Assembly: GCF_020410745.1 (NCBI RefSeq)
Contig: NZ_CP084528.1
Location: 2,356,001 to 2,420,000, forward strand
Source: Kaistella polysaccharea
Lineage (GTDB): Bacteria > Bacteroidota > Bacteroidia > Flavobacteriales > Weeksellaceae
Reading direction: 5' to 3'
DNA: 64,000 bases
The position numbers were made by a program, and so were the translations under genes. Shown piece by piece: positions 62,988 to 64,000 of the stretch. The number at the start of each line of letters is the position of its first letter. Within the stretch, counting starts at the first letter, position 1. The notes below the pieces were generated by a model, which saw nothing but the letters and a program-made list of their open reading frames with translations, was not told the origin of the DNA and searched no databases.

Positions 62988-63749
62988 TTAAGACAATTCT
63001 ACCATTACAGGACAGTGGTCAGAGTGAACAGCTTCCTTCAGAATGACTGCGCGCGAGAGTCGGTCTTTTAAAGCGTACGAAACAAAATTATAGTCCAATC
63101 TCCAGCCTTTATTTCTTGCACGTGAATTTTGGCGATAACTCCACCAGGAATAGTTTTCTGGTTGGTTGTTAAAGTATCGGAAACTGTCGATGAGCTCACA
63201 TTCTTCAATAAATTGAGTAAGCCATTCTCTTTCCATAGGCAAAAATCCGGAGACATTTTTTAAACCTTCCGGGTTGTGAATGTCGATCTCCTGATGGCAA
63301 ATATTAAAATCACCACAAATTACAAGATTAGGAATGGTTTTCTTTAATGTTTTAATGTATTCCAAAAAGTCGTAGCAGAACTTCATTTTAAAAACGAGTC
63401 TGCCATTATTTGAAGCTGATGGAACATAGACGGAAATCACTGAAAAATCTTCAAAATCCGCACGCATAATTCTTCCTTCTGAATCGTAATGTTCAATACC
63501 GCATCCGTATTCTACATGTATCGGTTTCACTTTAGAAGCGATTCCGACGCCGGAATATCCTTTCTTTTGGGCAGAATGCCAATAACTGAAGTATCCGACC
63601 TTTTCTAAACTTTCGATGTCAATCTGATCATTGCCAGCTTTGCTCTCCTGAATGCAGATTACATCTGGATCAGCGACTTGCAGCCAGCCCACAAAATCTT
63701 TTGTAAAAGCGGCGCGAATTCCGTTGACGTTATATGATATTATTCTCAT
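62988..63749 (-). CDS. xth: Exodeoxyribonuclease III
   Basis: 253 residues. Mg-dependent AP endonuclease and 3'-5' exonuclease of base-excision repair. SYNVNGIRAA (5-14) and CIQESKAG give the metal-binding Asn and Glu; GDFNICH, WSYRQNSRARNKGWRLDY and SDHCPVMVEL complete the active site. The frame extends 21 codons further upstream, but the family starts at MRIISYNVNG and a promoter lies in the extension, so the ATG with first base 63749 is chosen. Confidence 0.95.
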   Translation of the reverse strand: MRIISYNVNGIRAAFTKDFVGWLQVADPDVICIQESKAGNDQIDIESLEKVGYFSYWHSAQKKGYSGVGIASKVKPIHVEYGCGIEHYDSEGRIMRADFEDFSVISVYVPSASNNGRLVFKMKFCYDFLEYIKTLKKTIPNLVICGDFNICHQEIDIHNPEGLKNVSGFLPMEREWLTQFIEECELIDSFRYFNNQPENYSWWSYRQNSRARNKGWRLDYNFVSYALKDRLSRAVILKEAVHSDHCPVMVELS

Positions 63750-63766
63750 AAATTTTTTAATATTTT

Positions 63767-63798
63767 CAAAAATACAATTTGTTTGCGGCTTTTTGCAA
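63767..63798 (-). promoter_or_regulatory. Promoter of xth
   Basis: On the minus strand TTG (63798-63796), a 21-nt spacer and TATTTTTG (63774-63767), 17 bp before the ATG. A full consensus match. Confidence 0.75.
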
Positions 63799-63812
63799 TC
63801 GCAATATTCCAT

Positions 63813-63845
63813 AAAAAAGCGGGAAAAATCAAAGATCTTTCCCGC
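63813..63845 (-). terminator. Rho-independent terminator of the PglZ-domain gene
   Basis: On the minus strand GCGGGAAA (63845-63838) pairs with TTTCCCGC (63826-63819), followed by TTTTTT (63818-63813). It lies 33 nt after the stop codon of the gene at the window edge. Confidence 0.85.
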
Positions 63846-63878
63846 CTCAGAAACCCAAACTAAATAAACTATGAAAAA

Positions 63879-64000
63879 CTATTTGGGCTCCATTACGCAA
63901 ATCGGAATGATACATTCTTCCAGAGAAATCCCGCCATGTTGGTAGGTTTCTTTGTAGTAATTTACAAAATGATTATAATTTTTTGGATAGGCTAAAAAGA
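63879..64000 (-). CDS. porX: PglZ-domain protein, probably response regulator PorX, C-terminal end (partial)
   Basis: The minus strand encodes about 40 final codons: LAYPKNYNHFVNYYKETYQH, then GGISLEECIIPICVMEPK and TAG. A QHGGISLEE segment followed by a short strand is the ending of PglZ-domain phosphatases; the YPKNYNHF..YYKET wording is that of PorX, the two-domain response regulator/phosphatase that controls T9SS genes in Bacteroidetes. Only the tail is in the window, so the receiver domain cannot be checked. The T9SS cargo genes nearby are consistent with a T9SS-possessing organism. Confidence 0.65.
   Translation of the reverse strand, partial: FLAYPKNYNHFVNYYKETYQHGGISLEECIIPICVMEPK

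Noticed and set aside
63750-63812. 21-residue N-terminal extension of exodeoxyribonuclease III
   Set aside because: It contains a full promoter (TTG, 21-nt spacer, TATTTTTG) and precedes the invariant family start.
1-64000. Prophage, conjugative element or classical insertion sequence
   Set aside because: No integrase, transposase, phage structural or conjugation gene was recognised; the only mobile-like parts are the palindromic repeats.

Overview
The window looks like a chromosome segment of a flavobacterium, most likely of the Chryseobacterium/Kaistella branch (Weeksellaceae). The evidence is low-GC DNA, Bacteroidetes promoter boxes (TAnnTTTG, often with an upstream TTG), almost no Shine-Dalgarno sequences, secreted proteins with type IX secretion (T9SS) C-terminal signals, and a probable PorX fragment at the right edge. 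The genus is inferred from overall resemblance only.

Most of the window is one very large surface-polysaccharide region in two halves. Left half (1-25200): the end of a TviC/WbpP-like epimerase, 1.4 kb of repeats, tviB, the ABC exporter wzm/wzt, a four-gene 3-amino-sugar cassette (ketoisomerase-like pair, acyltransferase, aminotransferase), a run of GT2 genes, a TagF-like polymerase, a formyltransferase/propeller protein, GT4 genes, an EpsG-type Wzy, a PglC-like initiating transferase, an ATP-grasp/SDR/metallophosphoesterase trio and a second initiating transferase. Right half (38978-59440): pglE-like, pglF/wbpM-like, wza, wzc, a second diverged copy of the same amino-sugar cassette, wzx, GT genes, a second Wzy, sugar epimerases, a WbpV/WecA-like pair and rmlC-rmlB-rmlA. 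Both ABC-dependent and Wzx/Wzy-dependent export are therefore encoded, with at least three lipid-linked initiating enzymes.

Between the halves lie a 2.5-kb array of 13 palindromic units (25206-27744), lplA on the minus strand, three tandem T9SS-type surface proteins sharing a long C-terminal module, and a small secreted protein. In two of the 13 units the spacer between the palindrome arms is occupied by a GIY-YIG endonuclease gene; both occupied units are 437 bp and encode nearly identical proteins. I consider this the best candidate for an undescribed element: a palindromic repeat with a GIY-YIG gene in its loop, plus about eleven solo derivatives here and two degenerate ones near the left edge.

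A second repeat family (about 240-300 bp; near 386, 954 and, inverted, 25577) keeps a paired stem whose sequence differs between copies but stays complementary, which points to selection on structure.

The right edge (59592-64000) is housekeeping: a cation/proton antiporter, rimO, an RlpA-like protein, exodeoxyribonuclease III and the end of a PglZ-domain protein, probably PorX. No rRNA, tRNA, CRISPR array or classical insertion sequence was recognised.
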